64,000 bases of DNA from Brienomyrus brachyistius (GCF_023856365.1 NC_064543.1:11387459-11451458); one strand, 5' to 3'. Counted from the stretch's first letter, positions 25,001 through 36,989 are shown. Made by a program: numbers and translations. Notes: generated from the sequence alone by a model not told the origin.

Positions 25001-28000
25001 AGTTGGGGACAGGTGCAGGGACCAGGACTGGCAGGATTCGCAAGACATCAGAGGCAAATAAACAGCTCATTATCCTCCCCTTGGCCATTCAGTAGGGAAA
25101 CAGTTCATTAGTCTCCATTGGAAAATAAAGACGGGCATCGTTTTGGGCCTTTCCCTTAATGTGTTATGTCTCGGGGCTGGGGTGTGTGCCCATGTGCTAA
25201 GGCTGGGCTGTCATACATTAAAGAGATAAAAAGGAGAGCATGCGCGATTGTCTAGGGGGGAGAGCTTGTGGTTAAAATGTCAGCAGGTCAGGCTGACGGG
25301 GTGACCGCAACAGGTTCACTCTCTTTGCTTTGTGCTTTTGCGTGTCACTCTTTAAAGTACGCGTTTAATGTCACGTGAGCAGAAGAAACAGCAGCTGCTG
25401 ACAATGTGATGCTGCTTTTCTCTTACAGAAGACAATGATTGCTGTACCCCAGCATTTGATCTTATTGCTAATATGATTGTTAGTAGCAGTAGTAGTATTT
25501 TTTTTGTAATTTTGACAAATAAAAATATAGTAAATGTTAAGAAATTTATTTTAAATACATAACCATGCAAGTTTATCTCTACAATATACAGTCAAGAAAT
25601 TGATTAAATACCGGTATATATAAAGTCTGAGCTTGTTTTGAACTTTTTTCCTTTATGCAGCATATTATACTTGTATAACAGATTTGTAATTTGACTGCGT
25701 GAGATGCCTAATGATTGATTTCCATCAGCACTGAATTAGGCCGCGCAGAGGGTTGTGAAATGAAGCTGAGCGCGGAAACATTGGGATCCGGGGGCGTGGC
25801 TGCCTGTGGAAGCTTCGGCTGCCGGGCGGGCGGTGCTTTCTCCTCTGAGATGCAGAAGCGCCGCACGCTCCCGGCCGGCTTTGGGCATCCTGCTGGGGAA
25901 CTGCTGCATACCGCAGCCGCTGTCCTCCAGGCCGGGGCTTTCGTCACCCCCTCCTTCAGCCCCTGATGCGAGATCGGCTGCGCGCTCATCTTATCTGCCT
26001 TAGTTTGCCCGCTCAGCGAGATGTCTTATATATCTCGACATACATCCATGGAAATCAGATCAATATATAAGAGGATTCGCTGCGATTCAGTAGTTTATTG
26101 ACCTCGTTAAGTGCACTCTGAGCATTTCATTCTCCACATACGTTAGCCTATATAATGATAGTATACTGCAATATCTGTAATATAACAGATAACGTAAGAC
26201 CTATTCAACATACGATTTATATCTCGGCAATTCCTTCAACTGTTTGACATAACCGAATAGCTCTCCATATACTGTTATTTTATTGATGATGTTGCCGTTG
26301 AGTAAATATTATATTTGTAATTTTCCATTGTATTCTAAAACCGGATATGGGTATTTTTAGCGAAATTTACGACATATACCAGATATATTACGGCAGTGAT
26401 GTGCTGACATTTTCTTCAAAGTCGTCCTTTACGTGGATAACTTTACTCTAGGCAGCTGAAGTTAAATATGCCTTTTGCAACAACTTTTAATAACCAGAGT
26501 ATTGTTTACAAGGTGATCCGTGGTTAATGTGGCCTGACGTTCGCACCCAATATAAAACTCATAAATAGTTTATTACTTTTGAAGTTGCCCCCAAACTATT
26601 TTATTCTCATTTTCCCAATGAAGATATAAAGTCATATATACAAACGTGTAATTATGCTACGTCTCGCGTCAATTTTCCCAAAGCACCAAACAGTTAAGAT
26701 TTTATAATAAGAATATTCAGTTTGGGAAGGTGGGTAGCTGTGGTTGCGATGGTTGAATAGGGGTTAGAAACGATGGGGGAGGTTAAATCATAGGACAGCT
26801 GCAAGTAACACATGCAGCCTGTCCCTGGGGAATTATGTTTGAAATACAAAAACACAGAGACAAGTCCGAGAAGTCTGGTGCAGGACGGCGGTAAACAGCT
26901 GTAAATCCAGCCCTGTCATTTTATCGAGGTCACTCAGCTGTATAATCGTACTAGGAACGGATCTTTTAACATTAATAAGCTAAACGTATTAAATGCGCAA
27001 CGCTGGGTCGCGTTGTTTCGTTTTTCCCTTTGCCTGTTTAATGTATTTAGTACTTCAAAGACGGAGAAAGGTGACGCCATGAAGACGGCTTGTCACCTGT
27101 TCGATTTTTAAGAGAGAAAATGGGGTAATTTGTGAAAATTATGCTCGCACAGCGCCACAGTCTTCGCCTCTCAGCAAGAGCCAGAGCTAACACAGAGCAC
27201 AGAGAAACAGCTGGGCTGAATTTTTAGCACCCATAATAAATTAAGAGGCTGGTCCCTGGGATTTGATGATTAAATAAAGCAAAGGCTGTAGGCTATTCCC
27301 AATGTGATTTCAGTGAAAGACTACTCCACTTCAATTATTTTTAGTCATGTGATTGGGGAGGGGGCCATGTTTGAGAGGTGGGATTTATAGATAATATTCT
27401 TTTACAGATAATGTCACATTTCTTCTTAGACATTCGCAAAAGGACACGTTGCGAATTGTACGAACTCTTCTGTGAAATCAATAAGGAATAATAATCGCCT
27501 CTCGAGGTTTCATTTTCTAAAGAGAAGTATTAGACCATTCTATGTTAAATTAATACAGAAAGAATCAGAAACGGGGTTGAAAATGAGATTTAAACAAAAA
27601 TAATAATCATAATAAAAACAATAAAAGAGAACGATTAAGATCGTACAGGGCAACGCTTTTTGCTATATGCTATACGCAACGAAGGTATAAGCAGGTCACT
27701 GAAGATCGTATATCAGTTAGCACGTCTCGGCTGAATGTGATGCCCCTGTTGGTTAATTAAGGTATGTTTAGGCACGAAAGGTTCTAAAAGTAGATTGCTT
27801 TTTATTGAAAGAGCTGACCTATAAAAATTGTTTAGTAAAAAAACGATGACCAGCCGTATTTTCATCTGCATCTTCCACACTTCACAGTACTCGATTCTGT
27901 GGTATTCATTGTGTACTTAATCGAGTCGCTAAGCAGGTGAATCGGCAGGCAGCGTTTTGAACAGAACTAGAGATGCCTTTAGTTGCCCAACGCTTCGTTA

Positions 28001-28352
28001 AAATATGTCTCGCCTATAAATAAATCAAACACCGACACCTATGAAATTAGTTTTCAAAAATAAACAAACATAAATAAATTACGTAGCAAGCACAGGTTTC
28101 AAGATACATTTTTTTGTTGTTGTTGGGTTGGTTTGAAAACAGTCAAATAACCTATTAAGCAACCACAACTTTTATTATGCAAATTAAATATACTTATAGT
28201 ATATATGTGCGGAAGATTACTTAATTTCGTAGTCAACGTTCCATTAATAGATAATGACAACACTCCTTGCCGTATTTTTTCCTTCTCGTAGGCTACTTCA
28301 GTGCGTTTACAAACACAGCTGGCTTGCCGCTGGACGTGTGAAGGTACACTTC
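25001..28352. other. Noncoding region downstream of irx5
   Basis: A G+C-richer patch at 25740-25990 opens overlapping frames on both strands but shows no domain. From 26000 to 28350 the DNA is AT-rich and unique, possibly containing enhancers. No exon is recognisable. Confidence 0.45.
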
Positions 28353-28380
28353 CTCCCATCCATCCATCCATCCATCCTTA
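28353..28380 (-). repeat. (CCAT)n array, probable LINE-tail relic
   Basis: About five to six CCAT units, then CTTAGTAGGGTCGTGGG. It is similar to the (CCAT)n ends at 15747 and 18889. Confidence 0.6.
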
Positions 28381-29253
28381 GTAGGGTCGTGGGACGCATT
28401 AATAAAGTTACGAGAAATTCATTCATATATACCCAGGTTGCTAGCAAAATGTTTTTCCTTGTCGGACTTACCAAGAATTGTAGCCGATTTAGTTTTTAAA
28501 ATATTCTGTTCAGTAAAATGGTTGCTCGTTCACTGAAGTCTAATGACGAACCCGCACTTAGGCCTAACAGCACAAATCGCACGTGGTGAGATTCAGATTT
28601 ATGTGTCGGCCTATAATTTTAAAATTATTTTTTATCAATTAATATTACAAAAACATGTCTCCGTATTTTGCCCATTCCTCGATGAGATGCGTTTGTATTG
28701 CATTTCGTTGTACCTGTTGTTTGCATTAACAAGGAACGCATTGTTAGGAAACACTAATCTTTCAAATGTCATTTAATACCTAAATAAAATTAAAAAAAAA
28801 ACGCCGAAAATATATGGAAGCTTTGTTCTCGCTCGGTAATTTACCCCTGCAAGTGTAAGAACCTCTTTTTTTGACCTTGCGGCTGTGGACTGGAGGGGAG
28901 ATTCGCTGGGCCGGAGCTCTCTCCAGGACGCGGTCTCAGTGCTAGATCCTTTACCTTGGGCGCTGGGGTCTTGGATCGCATTTACGGGCCTCGCTTGGAA
29001 CATCCTGCTCCGTTTCCATACTTGCAAGGCCGTCCACATGCAGATGGGCTTCTTTTGTAGTTCAAAATATACTTTCTGTCCAACTTGTGTAAAAAGCGTT
29101 GTCTTATTTATCAAGAAAAGCAAACATATGCGCATATATAAATATGCAAACATTTATATTGGTCACTCCATGCAAAGCAGCATTATTATTATTTATTATT
29201 TCTTGGTCAACTGTCGTTACCTAGTTATTACCTAAAAACTGGAAACACATAAA

Positions 29254-29256
<3 letters not shown>

Positions 29257-29336
<80 letters not shown>
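29257..29336. repeat. (AT)40 microsatellite
   Basis: About 80 bp of uninterrupted AT dinucleotides. It is likely polymorphic and able to form a cruciform. Confidence 0.97.
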
Positions 29337-29342
<6 letters not shown>

Positions 29343-29536
29343 TCATAATCGGGCCCCTGGCTTGTTTGTATTTCCTCTTTTAATTCGTCTATATTGACTC
29401 TGTTGTTTTAAATAAAAGCTAAAATTATCTGCAAAACAATAATTTATTTGACAGTTTACGTTTTGATTTATGGGTTCATAAGTATATAACCATGTTACTG
29501 TAACATAATTTTATTTCAGGCTATTTAAACAAAATA

Positions 29537-29537
<1 letters not shown>

Positions 29538-29595
<58 letters not shown>
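29538..29595. repeat. (TTA)n microsatellite
   Basis: About 19 uninterrupted TTA units. It is one of five such arrays around irx5. Confidence 0.95.
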
Positions 29596-29699
29596 CATTA
29601 GCCTACATGAACTACTAATGTCAGTTAGCGAGGTAAAACGCTCATAAAATTATTATAAAAGGCTTTCTGGACAAGAATTTCGCGATTCATGCTACGCAA

Positions 29700-30100
29700 A
29701 TAACTTTTCATCTATAAAAAAATAACCGGTGAAACTTTCAATTGATATTTAAATGCGTCTCTTATATTTGTGCCGTGAACAGTTTCAATTGCATCGAGAT
29801 TTCAAGTGTGGGAATTTTTATTGGTGCCTTTAAAACAGGAGATAGGAGTTTAAATTCCCATAAATAATAATGCCATTCATATCTATTATGTCTGCATAGT
29901 CTTCCAGTGACGTTGTGGTGTAACAAAAGCTGTCTCAATTACCTCAATCTTTACTCCGCGCGGCCCTTTTCCCCTCCTACACGTGGGAAAGGATTCCCTC
30001 TCACTTAACATTCTCACATAGTGTGTCTACGCTGCGCTTCCTAACAATAAGCCGGCCAGCTATTCAACTGGAAGAGAGGCTAGGAAGAAAAAAGAACTTA
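29700..30100. promoter_or_regulatory. Candidate conserved noncoding element, 3' of irx5
   Basis: Repeat-free and AT-rich, with CAATTGATATTTAAATGCG, CAGTTTCAATTGCATCGAG and CCCATAAATAATAATGCC. It lies about 3 kb past the irx5 stop. The texture is typical of developmental enhancers. Conservation was not tested. Confidence 0.3.
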
Positions 30101-31088
30101 AAAAAAAGTTGAGCACAGTTACACTGGATCCGTGCTGTTTCCCAACACCGCGGTATTCATAATTCACAAAGGGCTGGACCGATTCAGGAGCTCAACTCAA
30201 CCTCAACAGCTTTACTGAGCGGGTCAATATATAATAAACGTCTGCACGGTTCAGACGATCGTTAAAGTATTAAATTGTATTAAGTCTCCCTTGCAAGCAG
30301 AATACCCTGAGTTTGACTGTGGTGCTGTTTTCAGTCAAAATTCAAAGACACGAGGGTTCCGTTTAAGAATGCAATGTACAATCACAACCATAATAATTAA
30401 AACGTATTTTTACATGATTCGAATGATCGACAGTTTCTAAAATGTGCCTCATACTTTTAGAATGCGGCGTTTTAAAGCGACGAACCAAGGAAACATCAGG
30501 CAATGAGTTAATTGAGGAACGAAATGTAAAATTCACTATTTAATAGCACATGGGAACTGCTTTAACTTATGAAGGTTTGTCGAGTGAATTTATATAGGTC
30601 GTTTATTCGTGTCTTTATTTTAAAATCTGCAGTAACCCGGCCATTGTTCCCTCTATTTAGATAAGAGCTCTTCAATAAAATTATCCACAACCAACGTCTT
30701 TCTTTGAAATGTTTAGGCTATATGAAAACCACATGCATGACTTTAATACTGGAAAACAAGAACACGAGATCAAACATAATGAGAAGATATTTTTTTTTGT
30801 TCTGTAATAAATAAATCACGTTTAATATTACAGTCTCAGGGGGAATAAGTAAAGAAAATCATAATTATGCTATTTAGCTTGTTGATGTGGCGCAATCACA
30901 GTTAGAGCGCACTTCGACAGATTAAAAATAGAAGACCCGCCCACTGACCCGAACCCCTCACCTCTCAAAATAGAGGACATTAGAGAAGAGGGAATTATAT
31001 AAAACCCAAGGGGATTTTGAAGTGGTGTGCTTAACGCAAACTATGGAGATTGATGATGGAACCATTTCTACATAGTCTGCTTGAAAAG

Positions 31089-31090
<2 letters not shown>
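30101..31090. other. Noncoding; isolated TATA-like motif
   Basis: No exon is recognised. At about 30995-31005 the plus strand carries ATTATATAAAACCC, 40-50 bp after a GC-rich patch (GACCCGCCCACTGACCC). That could be a core promoter, but no transcript structure follows. Confidence 0.3.

Positions 31091-31139
<49 letters not shown>
31091..31139. repeat. (TTA)n microsatellite
   Basis: About 16 uninterrupted units. Confidence 0.95.
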
Positions 31140-31899
31140 GTTACTCTACAATGATTATTTGAATAATACACAAATTTCCAATTTCCAAAATACGCTCTAC
31201 ATTTTTAGTGAGAAAATTTGTTGAAATTTGTAGCGTATTGTTAGACCGATGTAAAAAAAACCATAAGCTGAAAATTTTACTTACTGCCATTGAATATAAT
31301 TATAATTTTTGACAATTTATCATTATCAAGCAATGCATTTAAAAGGTGATTTTAAATGGATATATTGCTCTTGTTAAACTAGTTATTTTTTTTTAACGGT
31401 TGCTTCATCGTTTACTTCTGGAGATATTATATTGTCTTGTGTTCTTCTTAAGTATTTTAACATATTGCAAAGCGAGAAATAATTGTATCGTTTTAATAAC
31501 CCTGACAAGAATTCAATAACTTTGTTGAATATTGTTAGCTTGTCTTAGTGAAGCTCTTTTACGCATCATATTCGAAAGGACGAATAGAATCCACAACGGA
31601 ATGGGTAGAGAGAAAAATTATCATATTTGAAATGAACGACATTTTTTGATAACATACTTTGAATCGCTGCGAGCAAATTGAAATGCCACTCACGGCCGAA
31701 GCTGTTTCTGATTGGTTCCTGTTATGGTTTATGCCACTTAAGAAGCCCTCTGAATGGATTAACAATGAAACACTAAAATTAGGAGCAAGTCTGACACCTA
31801 CCTGCGAAAGTAGGAAGAGTTCACTGGCAGGGGTTTGACTGCCCGATATTTACTGTACAACGTACCGTGTCCACGGCGTAACTACATCTATTGCGGAGA

Positions 31900-32200
31900 C
31901 AGTAAACAATTTAGTAAGTCATTGTGGAGGATTTAAAGAAATTACATAACTAATCAATATGATGCGTGCAATCCTGTTGCCGAGAGTGCCGCGGAGTCCC
32001 GTTTTAATAACCTCCCCACGTCTCAGAGATAATAATGAGAGATAAATTTGGCATAAAATCGAACTCATTAGCAAAGTTCGCCACCTGATTGGTTTGCATA
32101 AAACGTGACACATATTGCCTGTAATTGGGTTAAATGAGCGCCCTGCTTTTTGGAGTATGTTATCAATATTTACTTGTTGGAAAGCTCTCAAAAACCCCAA
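31900..32200. promoter_or_regulatory. Candidate conserved noncoding element near irx5 3' end
   Basis: Unique sequence rich in homeobox-type words (ACTAATCAATATGATGCG, GATTGGTTTGCATAAAACG, GCCTGTAATTGGGTTAAATG). A chance minus-strand frame (31919-32200) overlies it. Function is inferred. Confidence 0.3.
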
Positions 32201-32288
32201 GTAGCTTTAACCGAGGCATTATAGAAATGCATTCAATATGCTCTGCGTAACTACGTTAAAGCAGTTTGTAATGTTGTCAACACCAGCC

Positions 32289-32916
32289 TTTATTCCGAAG
32301 GCATCAATCTATGCAAATCATAGAATTAATGTATTATATAGGCCTACTGGTTTTTTTTTCTTAGCATACTTGGCATATACCATTTCAGTCACCTACTATA
32401 TTCACCACATTAAAACAGTTATTTTTAAAAATATATATAATTGTAGCGTCATTTCGAACGGCGACTGCATATAGTGTATGTATGTATTTGTCTTTCATTT
32501 TAAGAAACGAAACGAGAAAGCAATTCAGACTCAGGGGAATCAGACGTCAAAATATATAAATCATTATTTTCAACTATGAAGCACTTTGGACACAAGCATT
32601 TATATATCCATCCCCAAACAGTTGCTGTACACGTGTATTTTTCATAATTTACTTCAAAGATAGTGTATTGTCCATTTTAAATACAAAATGCTACATTAAA
32701 TATACATATTAGTTTTAATACAAATAGTCTCAAGCGGCAGCAGCGATTAAGACAATTCTTAGATGTTACATCTTTCGGATTGACCATCCAGAAACTATAA
32801 TTTGAGAATCACCACTTTCTCGTTGAAAGTAATCGTTTCCTCTTTGTTTTGTTAATTACTTTTCTTGCCAACACAATTAATAAATAATTGTCCAGATGTT
32901 CGCGGTGAAGCCGGTA
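32289..32916 (-). other. irx5: Probable irx5 3' UTR with candidate poly(A) signals
   Basis: No further coding signal follows the stop. The first canonical AATAAA on the minus strand that I found lies at 32289-32294 (TTTATT on the plus strand), about 620 nt past the stop. An ATTAAA variant lies nearer, at 32714-32719. Which one is used cannot be decided from sequence alone. Confidence 0.35.
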
Positions 32917-33626
32917 TTAAATGTTTGACATACCTTTCTTAAGATCATAAGGGGAGTCTTTACAAAGTTCTACTTGGGTTTGGCTTCTTACTTTGCTTTC
33001 TCTTACCAGTGCCTCAGCTCTATTTAACACAGTTTGGTTTAATCCATTGAAATGTGTGGTGGACCCAGTGCCGGCTCCGTGGTTGCCATGAAGATGACCG
33101 AAGGTGCCATAGTTCGTGTACCCCGGATAGAAAGGAGATGTGTAGTAAATAGGCCTGGAAAGAACCGTGTTGTTCGGAAACGGGCACTGCGAGGGTGACC
33201 GCGACGGCGACGGCGTGCTTGCCGTGATCACTGTGCTTTGACCCGGCGCTGTGGCCTGCGGCGCTTCGCTACTTCCCTTGCACCTGTCCGAAGAAGTTGC
33301 GATCTCGGCGAGGGACCAAAGTTTGGGCTTGGGCGCAGAGGGGGGCGAGTGAATAACAGATGTGACATTGCTGGTGCCACCGATGCCGTTCACTGTGCCC
33401 GATGCGTGCACCATTTCTAGTGGTCTTTCCTGCACAATAATCTCACTTCCTCTTGACACGTTTTGGGGGGAAGACGTTGTAGGCTTGGGGGAATCAGTCA
33501 GTAATTCTGTCCGGTCCTCTTGCTCTTTCAATTCCGAATCCGTTAAAACGAGATCCGTCTCCTTTGCAGCGCTGTCTTCTTTAAATCTGTCGCACGTAAT
33601 TTCCCCCGCATTAAGTTTATGTTCTG
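32917..33626 (-). CDS. irx5: irx5 coding exon 3 (Iro box, C-terminus)
   Basis: This 710-nt exon encodes residues 217-452 and the TAA stop at 32917-32919. It includes the Ser/Thr/Pro-rich linker, the Iro box (316-324), a Ser/Pro-rich segment (about 349-366), the [17 protein letters not shown] motif (374-390) and the C-terminal KKGMSNI. The acceptor reads TTTTTATTACAG|CAG|AAC, a tandem NAGNAG site. Either AG keeps the frame, and use of the second AG (exon start 33623) would drop Ala217. Confidence 0.95.
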
Positions 33627-35860
33627 CTGTAATAAAAAGAATACAAAATAAGTTGGCGTAAAATGTTATTCGAGCAATACATACAAGACAATACAGAAAA
33701 GACAATGACAAGACAATTTGTGTTATAATAGCGAATAAATGCAATAGAAGAATATAATAACATATAAAGAATATAATTTCAAATAACGGTTTCAACGATA
33801 ATTGCGGCAAAATATTATTACATTAAAAAAAATCATTTTATTATTTTAAAATTATTCTCTTAGCCAATATGTATTTAAATCTTCCAGTCAACATAATTCA
33901 AAATTAATTCACTCCATGGCAAATATTATATGTCACAACCAATCCTCACCCTTAAATAAAAAAAGCCGTGTAGGCTGATTATTATTTAAAGCAATTGTCT
34001 CATTATAAATAATATACCACCATTAAGTAGCAATCAATTTTACGCCTCGAGGAAAAACGACTCGGATGAAAAATAGAGCCATTCGGTACAGACCTGACTC
34101 TGTGTCTGTCGAGTCTTCCTTGTCTGTTGCCTTGTGCGGTTCATCGTCGTCGTTTTTCTCGAGATCAATATTTTCATCTTCTTCCTCATCCTCGCTCCTA
34201 TTTCGAGGGGTCCAGGTCATCTTGTTCTCCTTCTTTAGCCTTCTTCTGGCGTTGGCGAACCAGGTGGACACTTGGGTGAGGGTCATTTTGGTGATGATGG
34301 CCAGCATGATTTTCTCCCCCTTGGTGGGGTACGGGTTTTTGCGGTGCTCGTTCAGCCAGGCCTTGAGGGTAGCCGTGGCGTCCCGGGTAGCGTTTTTTCT
34401 GTATGCAGGATCTCCGTAGGGATATGAGCCCAGGGGGGCAGCATATGGGTGATATCCTATTGAACCAGTCATGCCGGTGGTGTGCTCATACGGAGAGCCC
34501 TTCAATTAAAATAATAAAAGTGAAAAAGTTATGTCAGTACTACCTAAGAACATGAAGTAACTGTATTATAGGCCTATATAAATGACTACTTCAAAAATAT
34601 CTGGATATCTGAATATTTAATATTAGCAAAATTGCAAAATATCTGATAAATATCCGTATGCTATTTCCAACTGTAACTGCAGTGTCACGCATCCTTCAAC
34701 TTGTCAATCATGTTTTTTTCGTTGGGATATGACCGTCTGTTTAATACTCACACACTTCTGAGTTTATTCCATTGTTTAATTAGCATTCTAGAGCTCATGA
34801 AATATCCTATGTGGTAAATTTCGCAGGCAATATTACAGTCACGTATGTAATTAATTAATATGTTAAATTAACTACCCATGCAGCTACTATTATTTATCAT
34901 TCTTAAAATTCAACATATAATTTATTCAGCGTAATAATAATGTGAGATGAATTTCTGTTCTTGTCATTTTAGTATTAGTGAATCGATGTTCCCGAACGCA
35001 CTTAAATGATTAAATGATTTATACTTTTGTATTCAGGGTGTGTAAGATGTATTTATGTATTTTTATATTTATTTAGGCATATTTGAAAATTAATTCTTAA
35101 TGAGAAAATGGTATGATTTATAAGCAATCACAAAAAAAATCCGAATTTGAGTTTGCAAATGCGGCGCGGAGAGGTGGAAATATCAAATCCACTCACTTAA
35201 TCGTCGGTGCATGTTATAAAATAAATATATGCATTTATTTATGCTGTGTACTGTAATCATTTCGTCGAAGACTTAACTTTTGTTAAGTCCCCGTAAAAGA
35301 TACTGTCTGCATTTAAGAGTGTTTTTCTTCGAAAAAAAACATTTGATAACATTGCCGTCCAATTAGGCAAATTATTTGTAAGCAAACACTGCCTTCCATG
35401 TTTTCAGATGCGGATTTTGAAAACAACTCAGATGCAATAAAAATAAAGCAATGTCGGAGAAACAGATAGAAATAAGGCGGTAAGTATACTGTACGCTTCT
35501 GGGGTCGCGAGCGGTAGCATATCGTTTGCAATTAACGCGGATTTCAAAGTTTTCGCAAACAGTATATTTTTAATCCTGTCGCCGATGTGCATCACCATTG
35601 TGCACAAACGCACTCACCACGTACGAACTGAACGTCGCAGCGGCAGCTGGGTCCGCGCTGTACGGGAGATGTGAATTGTAGCCAGGCGAAGCACTGGTGA
35701 ACGCTGTAGATCCGGCATACGGAGCGAAAGCAGACCCAGAAGATGATCTCCCTAGTTCCTCCGTCCTGGGACCCGAAATCACACTGGTGCTGTACGCTGG
35801 GCACGAATAAAGTGCCAGAGAAGCGGAAGGCTGGTACAAGTAGCCCTGAGGATACGCCAT
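32917..35860 (-). CDS. irx5: Iroquois homeobox protein 5 (three-exon gene)
   Basis: This gene encodes a TALE-class homeodomain transcription factor that acts in the nucleus. The Irx family patterns neural, heart, retinal and limb or fin territories. Joining 35618-35860, 34094-34499 and 32917-33626 gives 1,359 nt, or 452 residues plus a TAA stop, slightly shorter than the human protein. The N-terminus begins [20 protein letters not shown], which is characteristic of IRX5. The homeodomain spans about residues 113-174 and contains the three-residue loop extension and WFANARRR at 161-168. An acidic stretch follows at 182-202, the Iro box (KPKLWSLAE) lies at 316-324, and an Irx2/5-like tyrosine-rich motif ([10 protein letters not shown]) lies at 374-383. 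The C-terminus ([12 protein letters not shown]) again matches IRX5. I chose the ATG at 35860 because the context is GACCATGG and it aligns with the family start. An in-frame TTG two codons upstream is not needed. No frame is broken. I cannot tell a teleost a copy from a b copy. Confidence 0.97.
33621..33630 (-). promoter_or_regulatory. irx5: NAGNAG tandem splice acceptor of irx5 exon 3
   Basis: On the minus strand the junction reads ACAGCAGAAC. Splicing after the first AG starts the exon at 33626 and gives Ser-Ala-Glu. Splicing after the second AG starts it at 33623 and gives Ser-Glu. Both are in frame because the intron is phase 1. The proximal site has the better upstream pyrimidine tract. 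Confidence 0.7.
33627..34093 (-). other. irx5 intron 2
   Basis: This is a 467-nt phase 1 intron with donor GTCTGT and acceptor ATTACAG. It is AT-rich and short. The open frame that runs from it into exon 3 (up to 33810) is accidental and hydrophobic, and it is not part of the protein. Confidence 0.9.
34094..34499 (-). CDS. irx5: irx5 coding exon 2 (homeodomain)
   Basis: This 406-nt exon encodes residues 82-216. It carries the whole TALE homeodomain and the acidic stretch that follows. The acceptor is ...TTTAATTGAAG|GGCTCTCC in phase 0, and the donor is GAGTCAG|GTCTGT in phase 1. The acceptor tract is weak and AT-rich, but protein continuity with exon 1 is exact. The open frame reads on past the donor for about 24 codons (GLYRMALFF...) that have no family counterpart, so this is intron read-through and not coding sequence. 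Confidence 0.95.
34500..35617 (-). other. irx5 intron 1
   Basis: This is a 1,118-nt phase 0 intron bounded by GTGAGT and AG. It is AT-rich. Open frames within it, such as the one at 35313-35531, have no Irx similarity and look like chance. I see no embedded gene. Confidence 0.9.
35618..35860 (-). CDS. irx5: irx5 coding exon 1
   Basis: This exon encodes residues 1-81 (243 nt), the N-terminal Tyr/Ser/Pro-rich region upstream of the homeodomain. It ends ...SSYV with the donor GTG|GTGAGTGCG in phase 0. The next exon resumes with [10 protein letters not shown], as in other IRX5 proteins, which fixes the junction. Its alanine run (PAAAATF, about 71-77) is shorter than I recall for mammalian IRX5. 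Confidence 0.95.
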
Positions 35861-36349
35861 GGTCAAACCAAAAAATAAGCCACTTATTCGTGCGCTTTTC
35901 CTCTATTTGTTCAAGCACTTTTTAATCTGAACCATAGAGACTCGCATCGGCAGACCACTGCCCGTCTCCCTCTACGTGCCTGCAGTATAAAAATAAATTA
36001 ATGAAAATGTTTTAATTAGGATATTTTGGTCGCTGACAGATGAAGCTGATCGGATCTGTTTATTCGCGCTTAACCTTCTGTTTTCAGTCTCGCTCACTCT
36101 GTTTCTTTCTCTTTCTCCCTATCATGCAGTGCAGAATAAGTTTTTTGCCTTCGGATGGGGGCTTTGCTTTGGAAAATGTCCTGCCAAGATGCTAAGTTGG
36201 AAATTGAGGATTCTGACGTATCCTACGTGCTTCGTGCTCCTCCTCCCGGGGTGTAGTCAGCGAAGGAAAAGGCAAGCTCACGCTGGCCAACGCAGCCCTG
36301 CCTAATGATCGACACCCTCTCCCCCTTTCCTCCCTCGCTGTCTCTTGTC

Positions 36350-36351
<2 letters not shown>
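35861..36351 (-). promoter_or_regulatory. irx5: irx5 5' UTR and proximal promoter region
   Basis: This is the sequence immediately upstream of the irx5 ATG. I found no convincing minus-strand TATA box. A TATAAAAA at 35986-35993 is oriented to the plus strand, away from irx5. The transcription start most likely lies between here and the GA repeat at about 36.35 kb, which is inference from position only. Confidence 0.4.
35986..35993 (+). promoter_or_regulatory. TATA-like box oriented away from irx5
   Basis: TGCAGTATAAAAATAAATTA on the plus strand, about 125 bp upstream of the irx5 ATG. It points rightward, opposite to irx5. In mammals the lncRNA gene CRNDE is transcribed divergently from IRX5, so a divergent transcript here is conceivable, but no exons were identified. 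Confidence 0.25.
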
Positions 36352-36402
<51 letters not shown>

Positions 36403-36416
36403 CCTCCCTCTCTCAA

Positions 36417-36462
<46 letters not shown>
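36352..36462. repeat. (CT)n/(GA)n microsatellite in irx5 upstream region
   Basis: Two long CT arrays (about 36352-36398 and 36420-36461) are separated by a short CCCTCC/CAATAT interruption. On the irx5 sense strand this is a (GA)n tract about 490-600 bp above the start codon. Such tracts may bind GAGA-type factors or exclude nucleosomes, but that is general knowledge and is not shown here. It opens spurious Ser/Leu and Arg/Glu repeat frames. Confidence 0.95.
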
Positions 36463-36464
<2 letters not shown>

Positions 36465-36937
36465 TCTTTGTCAGTCGCTCAATTGCTATTTCTGCCTCTC
36501 TCTCTATTCTTTTTTCCCCCCACTAACAAGCCTCATTGCTGCTAGACTCAAGTGCGCCAGCTTCTGGATATAATCTCGCGCAAGCTTGTCGATGAACTCT
36601 AACTTTCTTCATTTTCTAGATTTTTTGAAGCCTTCACTTTCGCATTTGATTAATGTCATGTTCCGGTGTCTCGCAAAGAGCACTGTCAGAAATCGAAAGG
36701 GAGGCGTTTCATGTATTCCGCTAGTTTGTTTTGGCGTTTGATGTACGAAATTATTCTCCAAGCTGAATACCAAGGCCATGTTTATAATTGGGTTTGCACG
36801 GGCCTATCGGTGATGCTGCATTTTTGCGTCGATGAAATTTTGCTAGACGGGAAAACTTAAGGGTCGGATTTAATTTATTTTCATTAATTCCATTCACACT
36901 GTTCAGCGTTGTTTGGAGATGTTAACGGTAGGCAATC

Positions 36938-36941
<4 letters not shown>
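36463..36941. other. irx5 upstream region, no gene seen
   Basis: Unique sequence beyond the CT repeat. The open frame at 36666-36860 has no support. A CCAATTATAAAC motif on the minus strand near 36782-36793 could be a distal promoter element of irx5. Confidence 0.35.

Positions 36942-36989
<48 letters not shown>
36942..36989. repeat. (AAT)n microsatellite
   Basis: About 16 uninterrupted AAT units. Confidence 0.95.

Noticed and set aside
34023..34093. Extension of irx5 exon 2 into intron 2
   Set aside because: The family protein continues in exon 3 through the GTCTGT donor. The extension has no Irx similarity.
36305..36545. Ser/Leu repeat proteins
   Set aside because: Pure translation of the CT microsatellite.
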